NCBI GenBank assembly: GCA_017893485.1
Contig: CM030362.1
Location: 264,349,073 to 264,413,072 of the forward strand
Length of the DNA stretch: 64,000 nucleotides
Direction of reading: 5' to 3'
Source: Hemerocallis citrina
Taxonomy: Eukaryota; Streptophyta; Magnoliopsida; Asparagales; Asphodelaceae
The notes beneath the pieces are model-generated. The model was not told the DNA's origin and did not search any database. It worked only from the letters and a program-made list of their open reading frames with translations. This document shows positions 10,681 to 22,500 of the stretch, one piece after another (positions within the stretch are counted from its first letter, which is position 1; every line of letters starts with the position of its first letter). A program made the translations under genes and the position numbers.

Positions 10681-11481
10681 TACATGAACTATAGAATCTA
10701 GCACTTAAGTCTAAAAAAAATTGATTGTATGCATCAAACCTGTAGAATGAGATGCAGTAGTACATGCATTAGTTAGGATTTAAAATGATTAATAGACATA
10801 AGGATTGACACATCACCGACATTGCATATTTTTCATCATTATTTTTATTGATACTGAATATTGGCTAAGTGTTACCGTTATTGATCATTGATTACCGTGT
10901 TACCGAATATTGCATCATTGTTTATAGTCATTGTACCGATTATCATGGTATCGATTATTGTTATTGTCCTGTATTATTGATTCCTATTGCTCTATTGATT
11001 CATTATTATACCGTTATTCCATTGTTCACTGCTTTTTCTACTTGCGGTCCATGACTTGCTCTAAGAAAAAAATTTCTTCTCTTTTTAGATGAAGTGTACA
11101 CAGGTTATGAAGGAGAATTTCCTGCTGGAATTGGAGAACAAACTTTTTGAAGAACTATTGCTTTAATAATAAAATATTATTTCATTGAACTATTGTACTG
11201 AGACTTATTACTTTTGTGTTTGAGATTTATTATTTTATTGGGCTTATGTCCCGAATTTTATTATTTTTTCTAGATTTTGGATTATTATTATATTTGGATA
11301 TTTTTTATTGCTTCATTCCAAGTATTATTGTTCATGAGAATATCATTATTGCCTGCGCAATTGTTCTGTATTGATTATATTATTGAGTTGATCAGATAAA
11401 TAGCTTATGAGCGACGTTAGTCATTCGCTGGGCCAATGTCATGTACTCGTATTCCGTATTTTTGAGAATTGGGGCGTGAAA

Positions 11482-11897
11482 ATGATGACGACGGACGAAG
11501 TAGAACGAGGGTGGCAATGGTTAGGGAAAAACAGAGGATGAGGGGAGAGAGAGAGGGAGGTTGAAGGTAGTGGGGGTGGGGGGGTGGGGTCTGTACAGTA
11601 GCGGCTAGGGTAGGTTTAGGTTAGGGTTTTAATTAGGGTATTTATAAGGTTTATTTGAGATATTGGGTTTGTGTAATGGGTTTGGATATTGGGTTAGAAT
11701 CCAATATGAGAATGGGCTTGGGTTAGGGGTTTCTAGATCCAATAGGAAATAAAATAATCAATAAATATAATTAATACATAGAACTGGATTTTTAATAACC
11801 AATCAGAAGTAGTAATAATAATGATAATAATAACGATAAAAATAATAATACTAATAACAATAATAACAACAACAATAATAACAATAATAATAACTGA
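11482..11897 (-). mobile_element. A' LTR, distal piece (interrupted by Athila-like element)
   Basis: This continues the minus-strand LTR that starts at 22500. It shows the same C-rich leader, GGTTTAGGTTAGGGTTTTAA and (AAT/AAC)n tract as 4343-4610. It ends against the plus-strand A LTR end at about 11481. Confidence 0.75.
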
Positions 11898-13421
11898 TGT
11901 GAATTATTTGCAAGTGTACAAAATCGCAACAAGTAGTATAGTTAAGTGAAAAGAGTGTTGAACCCACAAAGACTAATTATTTTATCGAGTACTGAAATTA
12001 GGAGAATAGCTACTACCTTGGAAAATCGAAATTCAATAAATAAAGCAACTAAATTAAATTAATCTAAAGCACTAACTAAATTAATTGAAAGGAGCGGAAT
12101 CTAAAATTTTGTTGTTTATTAATTGCAAAATTAATTCTAGAGCTTTTGATTCACCTAATTAATCCCACACAATTTATAATTTCATGTGAATAAAAAGATT
12201 AATTTTCCAAGTTGTAGACCAAAATCCCCAAATTAGTCAATATTTTCTCTCAAGCAATATCAAAAATATTTTCAACTAATTATTTTTCATAGTTCATGCA
12301 CAAATTATTAATTGAAAATTCATTAAGATTTATAAATTTCTTAATGGTCACATTAATCGCGGTAAATCATTTCTAATTTCGCTCAATCGATGGTGTTTAA
12401 TTTTATTAATTCAAAATCACAAATTACCAGTTCGGTCTCTCCATGATTTAATAGATCTTACAAAAGTTGGTCAACCAATTGTAAGCATTAAGAACAAAAC
12501 TCAAACACACAACCATGGAAAAATAGAAAAATAATATGGAATTAAAATTGTGTTATCAAAATTAGGCTACATCAAAGTCCTAGATAAATAAATTTAGTTC
12601 ATAATAAAATTGCAACTAACAAATACTGTCTTGGATTGTATAATAAAAATTTTGAGAAAAAGAAGAGATACAAAAAGAACTGTTTTTGTAAAAGAAAATG
12701 CAAACCGAACGCCTCGAAATCAGCACTTCTCTTTCTCTCTCTTCTCTGTCCCTTTTATGTTTTGAACACCGCACGCCAACACGTCAGCGCTGTGCTTCCC
12801 TTGCTTCGCCTCGAACCGCGCGATCTGACGTCAGCACAGTCAACTTGCTGCTTCTCTGTCTTCATCTTTAGCTTTTTAATTTTTTTTTCTTTTTCTTTTT
12901 CTTCCAATGCCAGCCGCCACCCTCATGTGCATCCTCCCCCCACCTACCCAGACTTCTTCATGCCAGACCTCTCTGCTTACATAGGAAAAATTGAAATTAG
13001 GGTTAAGTTAGTATAAAATTTAGGTTTAGTTAATTATTAATTAATTAATTAGAATATTTAGATTAAGATTAATCTATTAACCTAATTATCTAATATTTTT
13101 AAATCTTTCCTCATCCATTAATCCGTACTGTTCTTTTAAAATTATATAAATTGATAATAATATTTTCTATTGACTTTTTCAAGGACCAAATTGTAAAATT
13201 CAAATTTCAACAAATCAATAAAAATTAATGAATCGTTCTCCCTGTTTTCTTTGTTGATTTTTACCAAAAATATTCACCTTTTGCATCAAAAATCTTATTC
13301 CTTCAAAAATAATTAATTAACTGAAATCCATGGAAAGAAAATGAATTTTTAACAAGATAGACGAATACGAGCAATTTTTATGGGTAAATGAGTACAAATA
13401 TTTATATAAAAATTATACACA
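11898..13421 (-). mobile_element. Athila-like 3' LTR
   Basis: On the minus strand the LTR begins TGTGTATAATTTTTATATAAA, right after the polypurine tract TTTGGGGGTATTTGA (13435-13422), and ends at 11898 with AATTCACA. The 126-codon ORF at 12636-13016 is antisense to the LTR and recurs in the other LTR as a shorter, shifted frame, so it is not a gene. Confidence 0.88.
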
Positions 13422-14834
13422 TCAAATACCCCCAAACTTAAGACTTTGCTTGTCCTCAAGCAAAAAGTAAAACCATCAACAATAAGCTGAGCTCATTACA
13501 CAAAGAGATCTTATCATGCAAGCATCAAAATTGCAATTAAACATATAAACAATAGCAAATAACGTAAAACAAAGCAGACCAACTTTCTCCAGTGCAATTA
13601 TTCATTCATAATTCCAAACCCAATCATATTTGTCATGCAATTAATGCAATTATAGTATGTAACAACTTCATCTGTGATTCCCTCTTCGTACTACTACAAA
13701 CCGAGTAGCAAACTAGAGTTTTTTTTAATTTTTAATTTTTTTTTGTCTCTTCTCCAAGTTGTCACTTGCCTTTTGACGCAAATGTAAACATTTGTGATGA
13801 ATTCACCTGGTTACTCAACAAGTCACAAACTTAGAGTGCTTTGCATACTCATATTTCAAGTTGCCGTTTGATGTAAAAGTAAACATTTGTGATGAATACC
13901 CCTATTTACAAAGCAACTCAAAACATTGGAGTAGATTGAACTTTATTTATTTATTAATATTTTTTTTCTTCATTATCACTCTATTTACTTAAACTCTGTT
14001 TAGGACTAGATCAAAGGGGATAATCACAAGAAAAAATATCACATTTTTCTTTTATGTATAATCACATGACTGTTACAATTGTGTAAGGAATTTTGAACTT
14101 CAGTAATTCTAAAGTAAATAAGTATGCTTACTCTTGCTTTATAAGATATGGTCTATCCTAAAGAATTATTTCAATGCTTTAGCACAATAAAGAAGTCAAA
14201 AGTGTATTGGTAAGCCTAATTGAAATCCCTTTTTGTTTTTCTTTTCAAATATATAAAAAATAAATTTGTACCCCTTCCCCCAAACTGAAATATCACATTG
14301 TTCCCAATGGGAAAGGAAAAGGAAAAAACAAAAAACAAAAAGAATGCAAAAAATTCAGAGTTTCTCTCCTGATTCGTGTTAAAATTCTACACGTGTGACG
14401 TTCATTGTTTCAGCGATATATGGAGCTTTAGGTGTCCAATTGAACTGATTATTTTTATTCTGGAAAGCTAAGACAATTGGCTACGATCACTATTTGAAAC
14501 ACTTTTCTAGATTCTGACTCCATCCTGCTAAAAAACAGCCATCAATTCAGGTGTAGAAAACAGTTATGTCTGGAAACTTCCCAAAGTCATGCAATCCTAC
14601 AAAATAAAATCAAAAAATTAAAATTATAGTAAACTAAAAAGGAAAAGAAAATATAAATGCAGTAAATGAAAACATGGATTGCCTCCCAAGAACCACTAAG
14701 TTTTAAGTCTTCAGCCGGACGTTGTAGCTGAGATGGTTATGTAACGCCAAGATACAACAACATGCGAGCCTTTTTTCCAATAATTCTCTTCACATGTGGA
14801 TTAGATTCTTTCTGTGCATCCGTCCAGCTTGATG
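13422..14834 (-). mobile_element. Athila-like 3' internal region, non-coding
   Basis: This starts with the polypurine tract next to the 3' LTR. The remainder is AT-rich with no long ORF. It contains near 13790 and 13865 a repeated pair of TGTAAACATTTGTGATGAAT-like strings (variants of each other), and GATTGCCTCCCAAGAACC near 14680, which I associate with Athila internal sequence. It ends at the TSD of the nested LTR complex. Confidence 0.7.
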
Positions 14835-15534
14835 TGTAACACCCCGCAAAATTGAAATTACAATTTTTCCCCTGGGTGTTACGCACGTATATTTTGTAAT
14901 GTATTTCACTACATATTTTGGATTCGTACTATTTATACATTTTCCGTATTGATTTCAGTCCACTAAAATATAATATTTCAATCCCTGGGATTTACGTGCT
15001 TTTTACGTGTTTTGATGCACGTGTTTCCACCACTACGTACAATGTTTTCTATAGGTTTAAATTATTCATTTTTATGTATTTAAATCTATTTTATAAAACT
15101 AAAATTTATTTCCCCCTATTTCGATTAAAATGCATTTTCAATTTTGTGCACGTATATTGCACATACTTTCTACGTGTTGTGATTTCATCATGAAATATAT
15201 GTAAATTAGTAAATATAATTTTGGTTATATTGTTTTCGATTATATTTAATAATTTTTTCATCAATAAAATTATTTTTTCGCATTTTGATATTTTACGTGC
15301 GATGCACGTGTTTCCTACGCACGTAGTAATTACATCATAGAATGAATAAATTAATAAATATTTTTTCTTATATTATATTGAAAATTTTTTCCGTTGATAA
15401 AGTCAATTTTTGTATTTCGGTACTTTACGTGCGACGCACGTGTTTCGGTTTCGGTGCGCGCGTTTGATCGTATTCGTTTTCAAAATAATTTCGAAGTGTG
15501 TAACACCCCATAGTTTTCAAAATACATATACAAA

Positions 15535-15535
<1 letters not shown>

Positions 15536-15577
<42 letters not shown>
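15536..15577. repeat. (TA)n microsatellite
   Basis: About 21 TA units, 40 bp inside the B LTR start. The D LTR also has a (TA)n at about this offset, and there it attracted insertions. Confidence 0.95.
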
Positions 15578-15582
<5 letters not shown>

Positions 15583-16002
15583 AAGTTGGTAAGTGTGCTG
15601 TTTGGTAAATGGCTTGACACTTTGGTAATAATTTGAAAATGTGGAATTGTATTAAAATGATGGGGGGCCCACACATGATGGAGGCAGCACTTGTGTGCTT
15701 GCTGTGAGGTTGTTGACTTCGGTCAACAGCCTAAAGGTGATGTGGCTTGACTTCTACTATTCACCCGGGTGTGTAAACTGTGTGCATGTACACACTTTGT
15801 AATTGGCTGGTCATGCACTAGTGGAACAGGGTTATAACTTTGTGGGGAGAGGGAAAGGTTGGAGTTATGGGGGTTAAGGTTGTGAAGGGTTGGAAATGTG
15901 AAGAGTTGGGGGTTTTTTGGAGTTGAGAAAGTGAAGAGATGAGAATTAATTTGAGTAATTTATTAGGTGTAGAATTTTGCAAATTTGACCCTCAACATAT
16001 CC

Positions 16003-16010
16003 TATAAATA
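16003..16010 (+). promoter_or_regulatory. TATA box of B LTR
   Basis: CCTATAAATAGCCACC, followed by CTCTTTTCACACC and a purine-rich leader of GAGAAAGAAAAG units. This is a typical plant promoter layout. Confidence 0.7.
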
Positions 16011-16251
16011 GCCACCATTTTCCTTCTCTTTTCACACCAAAAATAAAATAAATAAGAGAAAGAGAAGAAAGAAAAGAGAAGCAAGAAAGAAAGAAAAGAG
16101 AAGAATAAAAGAAAAGAGAGTAAGAGAAAAAGTGTTCTTATGCTTTGGAGTAATCTTGCTAGGAGGGGATGCCATTGCTAGAAGGAGTAGAAGAATTAGG
16201 AGTCTTGGAGCTAGAAGTGGTGATCATTCTTTCAATTGTTCAAGCTTCAAT

Positions 16252-16260
16252 AAGGTGGGT
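16252..16260 (+). promoter_or_regulatory. Splice-donor-like AAGGTGGGT after the B leader
   Basis: TTCAATAAGGTGGGTGTTCTCC ends the ~200-bp leader. A possible acceptor is the GACATGCAG at 18566-18574 near the LTR 3' end. Splicing is inferred from recurrence in other families. Confidence 0.35.
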
Positions 16261-18738
16261 GTTCTCCTACTTTCTAATTTTTTTGAATGTACATGCTAAT
16301 AAAAGTGAATGAGTAGTTTTGATAAAATAGAATAACTATACTATGATTGTGATGAGATTAATAGTGAATCATGCTATGTTGACAAATGGATTAACATTAT
16401 GTTTGTGGGTGGTCTCTATATTTTCTAACATAAATATTTTTAATAATATGGGAGGAGAACTTACATGGGAATATGATTATTACAAGCTATGTAATAATCA
16501 TATTTTGAAATTGGTACATTAGAAAGGACCTGATTTTATCAAAACTACTAATAATTAAAAAGGATATGTACAAATATATGAGTGATGATCTGGGACCTTA
16601 TATGGCATAACCAATTCGAAATGGTGAAGATGGTATACTGATTATTAAAATTGGATGGTTAAATAGCCACCATAAAACATGTATTCGAATGGAGTTAAAA
16701 CGTAAGTGGCCGTAAATAATTTAAGTCTTGCAGATAAATATGTAATCATATGGCATTCACCACTTATATATATGTACAATTATTTATACTTATCTACCTC
16801 ATATGATTTCTAATGCCGGTTTTAATCATAAAACATGTATTCGAATTTATGGGAACATAACCAATTCTTTTCTTTCTCCTTATAAGTGAGATAATGCCAT
16901 ATGATATACTGATTTATGCGTGATCGAAATGGTAATGTCAAAATTTATAATATGCATGAAGAAGTGTTAAAGATTTTTCTTGTAGTCAAAAAAATATGTG
17001 GTAAAGTTAATGTGGTACACATAGATTCATTTTAATTGGTTGTAAGAGATACAAATTGCTTTTTTTTTATTAAATTATTTTTTATTACTAAAAAGATCTC
17101 AAGTGACGAACTTATTATTCATGAATAGAATTGCTATTTTTAAGGGCTATGAATTAATTAAGATTGGAGTTAAATGAATCATGAAATGGTGTTAAGATTA
17201 GACTAAGATTTACTTTGTAAATTAATTGCCTTTGATGGGATTATTCATGAGTGTTGCATACTTGATTATTATATGTATTTAAATTGTAAATGAGATTGCA
17301 AGTGATAAAATCATGTTTGTGAAAAGGATAAAATTTTGTGAGATCGATGTTGAATGAAATGGTTTCATGAAAGAGAATTATTATTATTAAGGAATTATGA
17401 ATAGTGTTAAAATGAATTATTGAATCAAGGTAAATGAGACTTTGATTGGTTTTATTTTGAGACATTGCAAGAGCTTGGGTTGTGATAAATATTCATTTGA
17501 TAGAAATTATATATATGAAAGGAATTACTTTTTGTTTTATAAAGATCTTGAATAAATGACTAGATCATGAATAGTGGCAAGACTATGAAATGAGTACTTT
17601 GTGGATAAGTGTTAAGACAAGATTGTGATCAATTGTGAATGAAATGAAAGATGAAATTATTTAGGTTTAAGACATGTTTATTAAAGGGTATATGTACCTA
17701 TGCTTCTTGTACATGAAGGACTATGATTAAGAATTAGTAAGACTTCGGTTACGGGCAAAAATGAAAGAAAGAATTGATATGATTTTGAGATATTGCCGTG
17801 GGGCGATCTGGTATTTTGTGAACAAGTCCGGTAGGAGGTAAAACTGATTCTAGGAATGATAGTACATTCATGTCTTGAACTTAAGAAAATTTAGGCACAT
17901 AAGTGAAGATCTAGTAAACTTAGAGAAACGTAAGTGGGGTGCTCTATATAGTCGGCGGTGGACTCCAAGACTATAGACCCAGTTGGTGGACTGAGGTTGC
18001 CCTGTGGGAGACGGATTATTATATTTTAATCTGGGACTATGAGGACGGGTCGGCGGTGGACTCCAAGATCTTGAGTAGTCGGACGGATGGATTTTTGTGT
18101 TTACGTCTCTAATGTATATATATATACTGGGCTAGAGGGTCACATACGGGACGATTCGCACGATGTGGAATCTGTTATAACAGCCGGCGGTGGACTCCAA
18201 GGCTGGGATTCAAATTCGTGGAATAGTCTGAACTTTGTTTTGCTACCGGATAGTTTTCATGGCGAGGGATCGAGCACTGTATTGTGAAGAACGTAGGTGC
18301 TTGCCCTCGGACCTATGTAGTATGGGATGCATAGAATCCGAACAAGTGTGCATTAGTGTCATCCTAGTATAGAAATGTGTGCATTAGGCATTAAGACATG
18401 ACATACACTTATATTTAGAATAATTACCCTTGACACTTTACTTGTTCATTCGATCTTTTTTTTGTGATTTGTTAAAGTATGAGATCATTATACTATTCCT
18501 GGCATAGAGAGGATAGCCGTGTATAACATTTCTTCAGTTGTAAGTAACTGACGTGCCCACAGACTGACATGCAGGTAATGGACTATTCATGGAGTTATAA
18601 AGTGGATATGCTGTTGCTGTTTAGAAGTTAAAGATGTTGCAAATGATGTTAAAGTTATACAAGTTGTTTTTCATTATTGTAATCTTTCAGTCTTCCGCTG
18701 TGTAAAAACCAAGTGTAAAGAAACTCTGATGTATTGTG

Positions 18739-18744
18739 AATAAA
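18739..18744 (+). terminator. Poly(A) signal near LTR 3' end
   Basis: AATAAAAAGTTTTAAAATTCC, 100 bp before the LTR terminus. Equivalent AATAAA-GTTTTTAATTTT strings occur at 27981, 40686, 48330, 54713 and, inverted, 59996. Confidence 0.5.
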
Positions 18745-18843
18745 AAGTTTTAAAATTCCTTGTAAAATTGTACAAAGTGAAGTAAAGATCCTGTGAAATC
18801 TCGAATTTATCCTTATATTTAAAATTCGGGACGTTACATGATG

Positions 18844-20451
18844 GTAGCGGCTCGAATTTCAGTCATTTCTTTCTTGAAGATGGAGTCTTTGATATCCCCA
18901 CCTCTTTGAATTTCTGCTGAGAAAATTGATGAATAGATGGTGCAGCATCCAAATACATAACATATTTCAAAATCTTTTCTTTCTCAGTTTCAAGAGATGC
19001 TGAATTTGTTCGACATACTTTAATAGGTGACTTTTCTATTTCAGTACTATGTTTCTCGCCCACAATTAAATCAGTTTTACTTACTTGAAAACACGATTGT
19101 TCTTCAGTAGGAAACTTTATGGATTTAAAAACATCAAACGTTACTTTCTCATGCTGTGTTTGTTCCTCCACAATTTGCTCGATCTCACTTTGCTTTTCAA
19201 CCACATTTTGTTCGGCAATTTCTTCTTGTGGCTGCTGAATTGTTCTCCCGCTTCTAAGTGCTATTGCTTTGACATGCTCTTCAGGATTAGTGACTGTGTT
19301 AATGGGTAAGGTTCCTGTTGTCATATCTTTAAGAATATTTGAAAGCTGACCAATTTGAGCCTCAAGATTATGAATTGAAGCTGTATTATTTTGTATCGCC
19401 AAATCTGTCTTCTGCATGTATTGCATAAATATATCTTCAAGTATCGGCTTCTTTTCTTGCTGTGAAAAATTTTTGAGGTGGTCTAATTATTCCTTGATTG
19501 TTGTTCTAAGAAAAATTGGGGGTGTTTCTCCATTCGGGATTATACGTGTTCAAATAAGGATTGTCTTGATGTTGGAAATTGGACACGTAATTTGATTAAC
19601 AGGAAATTGGTTGAGCAAATGGATTTCTCAGTTGGCAATCTGTACTTGAATGATTTTCTGTACAAAGATCACAAATAATATTAGTATGAATAGAATTAAC
19701 ATTCATATTAGTTAATTTTTTAGATAAAATATTAATTTGTGCAGTCAATGTAGTAAGAAGATCAAGTTCAAAAACTCCCGCCACTTTTCTTGGCGTTGTA
19801 CTCTCTGAAGACCACTGATAAATATTAGATGCCATCTCTTCTAAAAGTTCATAGACAGCTTCATGAGTTTTGCTCATAAGTGCACCTCCAGCTGCTGCGT
19901 CAACCATAGATCGATTTGTAACTCCCAAACCATTATAAAATATTTGAATTTGTAGTCATTTCGGAAGTTCAAGATGAGGACACTTTCTCATTAGCTCTTT
20001 GTACCTCTTCCATGCATCATATAAAGACTCGGTCTCAAATTGAGTGAATGTGGTAATATCATTCCTTAGCTTCGCTGTCTTTGCCAGCGGAAAATACTTA
20101 GCCAGAAATTTTTGTGCAAGTCCCCTTCAAGTAGTAATACTACCGGATGGTAGAAATTTTAGCCAAGCCTTCACCTTATCTCTTAGTGAAAAAGGAAAGA
20201 GTCTCAATCGAATTGCCTTATCTGATACTCCGTTGTGCTTGAAAGTGTTACAAATTTCTAGAAAGTTTGCAATGTGAAGGATCCTCGTGCGATAGTCCCC
20301 AAAATTGAACAGTCTGTTGAATCATCTGAATAATTTTTGGTTTAATTTCAAAGTTGTTTGCTTCAATTGCAGGCCTCTTTATGCTTGATGTTGCTCCATC
20401 AATTAAGGGCATAGCATAATCTCTCAAAGCCCTGTTTTCATCGTTTGCCAT
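18844..20451 (-). pseudogene. Athila-type gag
   Basis: This would be the capsid/nucleocapsid protein of the Athila-like element. The start is the ATG at 20451 (MANDENRALRDYAMP), close behind the PBS. Reading on in shifting frames gives NFLEIC (about 20260), AIRLRLFPFSLRDK (20210-20170), FLAKYFPLAKTAKLRNDI (about 20110-20060), DAAAGGALMSKT (about 19890), YELLEEMASNIYQW (19850-19810), a zinc-knuckle relic CDLCTENHSSTDC (19670-19630), then in the last open segment ASIHNLEAQIGQLSNILKD and EHVKAIALRSGRTI. These strings are characteristic of Athila gag. Frameshifts near 20280 and 20130, and others near 19930 and 19450, break it. The nested LTR complex at 18838 removes whatever followed. No protease or RT is present. 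Confidence 0.9.
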
Positions 20452-20648
20452 GATAATATACTTGTTTGTCCTGAAATATAAGTATTAAAAAAAGAAAAAA
20501 ACTAAAAATAAAAAATAAAAAAAATAAATGAAAATAAAAGTAAGTCAAAAGAAATTAAAAAGGTAAATTAATAATAAACAAAAAAATTAAAAAAAATCTA
20601 AACTAGTAATAATCTAGCAATTTTTAATATCAATAAAAAAATAATTAG

Positions 20649-20666
20649 TCCCCGGCAACGGCACCA
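20649..20666 (-). other. Primer-binding site, Athila type
   Basis: The minus strand reads TGGTGCCGTTGCCGGGGA, ten bases inside the 5' LTR end. This string is a hallmark PBS of Athila elements (commonly assigned to tRNA-Asp). Confidence 0.88.
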
Positions 20667-20675
20667 AAAACTTGG

Positions 20676-22171
20676 TGTGAATTATTTGTAAGTGTACCAA
20701 ATTGCAACAAGTAGTATAGTTAAGTGAAAAGAGTATCGAACCCACAAGGACTAATTATTTTTTCGAGTACCGAAATTAGGAGAGTAGCTACTATTTGAAA
20801 AATCGAAATTCAATAAATAAAGCAACTAAATTAAATTCATCTAAAGGACTAACTAAATTAATTAAAAAGGAGCGGAATCTGAAATTTTGTTGTTTATTAA
20901 TTGCAAAATTAATTCTAGAGCTTTTGATTTCACCTAATTAATCCCACACAATTTATAATTTCATGTGAATAAAAAGATTAATTTTCCAAGTTGTAGACCA
21001 AAATCCCCAAATTAGTCAATATTTTCTCTCAAGCAATATCAAAAATATTTTCAACTAATTATTTTTCATAGTTCATGCACAAATTATTAATTGAAAATTC
21101 ATTAAGATTTATAGATTTCTTAATGGTCACATTAATCGTGGTAAATCATTTCTAATTTCGCTCAATCGATGGTGTTTAATTTTATTAATTCAAAATCACA
21201 AATTACCAGTTCGGTCTCTCCATGATTTAATAGATCTTACAAAAGTTGGTCAACTAATTGTAAGCATTAAGAACAAAACTCAAACACACAACCATGGAAA
21301 AATAGAAAAATAATATGGAATTAAAATTGTGTTATCAAAATTAGGCTACATCAAAGCCCTAGATAAATAAATTTTGCAACTAACAAATACTGTCTTGGAT
21401 TGCATAATAAAAATTTTGAGAAAAAGAAGAGATACAAAAAGAACTGTTTTTGTAAAAGAAAATGCAAACTGAACGCCTCGAAATCAGCACTTCTCTTTCT
21501 CTCTTCTCTGTCCCTTTTCTGTTTTGAACACCGCACGCCAACACGTCAGTGCTGTGCTGCCCCTGCTTCGCCTCGAACCGCGTGATCTGACGTCAGCATA
21601 GTCAGCTTGTTGCTTCTCTGTCTTCGTCTTTAGCTTTTTAATTTTTTTTCTTTTTCTTCCAATTCCAGCCGCCAACCTCATGTGCAGCGTCCCCCCACCT
21701 ACCCAGACTTCTTCACGCCAGACCTCTCTGCTTATATAGGAAAAATTGAAATTAGGGTTAGGTTAGTATAAAATTTAGGTTTAGTTAATTATTAATTAAT
21801 TAATTATAATATTTAGATTAAGATTAATCTATTAACCTAATTAACTAATATTTTTAAACCTTTCCTCATCCATCAGTCCATGTTCTTTTAAAATTATATA
21901 AATTGATAATAATATTTTCTATTGACTTTTCGTGGACCAAATTGTAAAATTCAAAATTCAAAAAATTAATAAAAATTAATGATTCGTTCTCCCTGTTTTC
22001 TTGTTGATTTTTACCAAAAATCTTCACCTTTTGCATCAAAAATTTTAATCCTTCAAAAATAATTAATTAACTGAAATCCATGGAAATAAAATGACTTTTT
22101 AACAAGATAGACGAATACGAGCCACTTTTATAGGTAAATGAGTACAAATATTTATATAAAAATTAGACACC
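20676..22171 (-). mobile_element. Athila-like 5' LTR
   Basis: This matches 11898-13421 along its length, ending AATTCACA on the minus strand beside the PBS. Differences include CGCGGTAAATC/CGTGGTAAATC and loss of about 20 bp near 21365. The C-rich leader on the minus strand appears as an antisense ORF at 21400-21585. Confidence 0.88.
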
Positions 22172-22191
22172 ACAACAAGAACAAGAACAAG

Positions 22192-22242
<51 letters not shown>

Positions 22243-22500
22243 CAAAGTAACAACAACAATAATATTAAGAATAAAATAATCCAATAATAATATATTTGAT
22301 TTGGGCTAAAATGTAAATAGTTCATCAATTATGAATAGAAAATAAAGTTAAAATATACCATCGTTCGAATAAATATAATTTTTGATTAGTAAAGATTTTA
22401 ATAAAAGATCCAAATCGAATTAAAAATAAAAATGAAATTACAAAAAATCAAAATACGGAAAATAGTCAGAAAATATGTATTTATGGGAACGGGGGTTACA
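22172..22500 (-). mobile_element. A' LTR, proximal piece (5' end)
   Basis: The LTR begins at 22500 as TGTAACCCCCGTTCCCATA and matches 4938-4610. It runs into the (AAC)n tract where the Athila-like element sits, and continues at 11897. No PPT follows at 22501; the neighbour there is T1 LTR sequence. Confidence 0.78.
22178..22240. repeat. (AAC)n microsatellite
   Basis: About 20 AAC/AAG units at the insertion point of the Athila-like element. The poly-Val ORF read from it (22099-22284) is an artefact. Confidence 0.92.

Larger units (their letters stand above)
8395..11481 (+). mobile_element. 3' LTR (A type) of the chromovirus at 5733
   Basis: The LTR starts TGTAACTACCGTTCCCGC (7986, again at 8395 after the duplication) and ends GGGGCGTGA near 11479. 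It contains a TATA box at 8709, a C-rich leader (8740-9060), a (CT)n tract, and the segment AAACTCTTGCAAGTAGATC followed by ACACGAGCTAACCCC at 9330-9415 shared with 30290-30380 and 63475-63560. A minisatellite lies at 10555-10680. It is about 3.1 kb. ORFs at 8741-9412 come from the leader and its CT repeat and are not convincing genes. Confidence 0.88.
14835..18838 (+). mobile_element. LTR complex nested in the Athila-like element (chimeric, TSD TGATG)
   Basis: The left end TGTAACACCCCGCAAA and right end GGGACGTTACA are flanked by perfect 5-bp duplications TGATG (14830-14834 and 18839-18843). The first ~660 bp resemble T1 LTR starts (compare 24080). At 15499 a second LTR start (TGTAACACCCCATAG, type B) begins, and no matching second end is found. 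The B part has a (TA)n tract, a TATA box at 16003, a purine-rich leader, AAGGTGGGT at 16252, the repeated phrase GGCGGTGGACTCCAAG (about 17955, 18052, 18185), the conserved TATGTAGTATGGGATGCAT block at 18312 and AATAAA at 18739. There is no internal region, so this is a solo LTR or a recombined pair. Confidence 0.85.
11898..22171 (-). mobile_element. Athila-like Ty3/gypsy element, minus strand, internally deleted and interrupted
   Basis: Two ~1.5-kb LTRs (20676-22171 is the 5' LTR, 11898-13421 the 3' LTR) flank an internal region. Without the nested LTR complex (14835-18838) that region is only about 3.2 kb: PBS, gag, then non-coding 3' sequence. No pol or env-like coding is visible. By eye the LTRs agree over nearly their whole length, with scattered substitutions and a short indel near 12600. 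Gag and PBS are diagnostic for the Athila lineage. The target is an AAT/AAC tract in an A' LTR; flanking 5-mers (ACTGA, ACAAC) do not match clearly. Confidence 0.88.

Noticed and set aside
12636..13016. 126-codon plus-strand ORF
   Set aside because: It is antisense within the Athila-like 3' LTR; the matching place in the 5' LTR (21400-21585) gives only a shorter frame.
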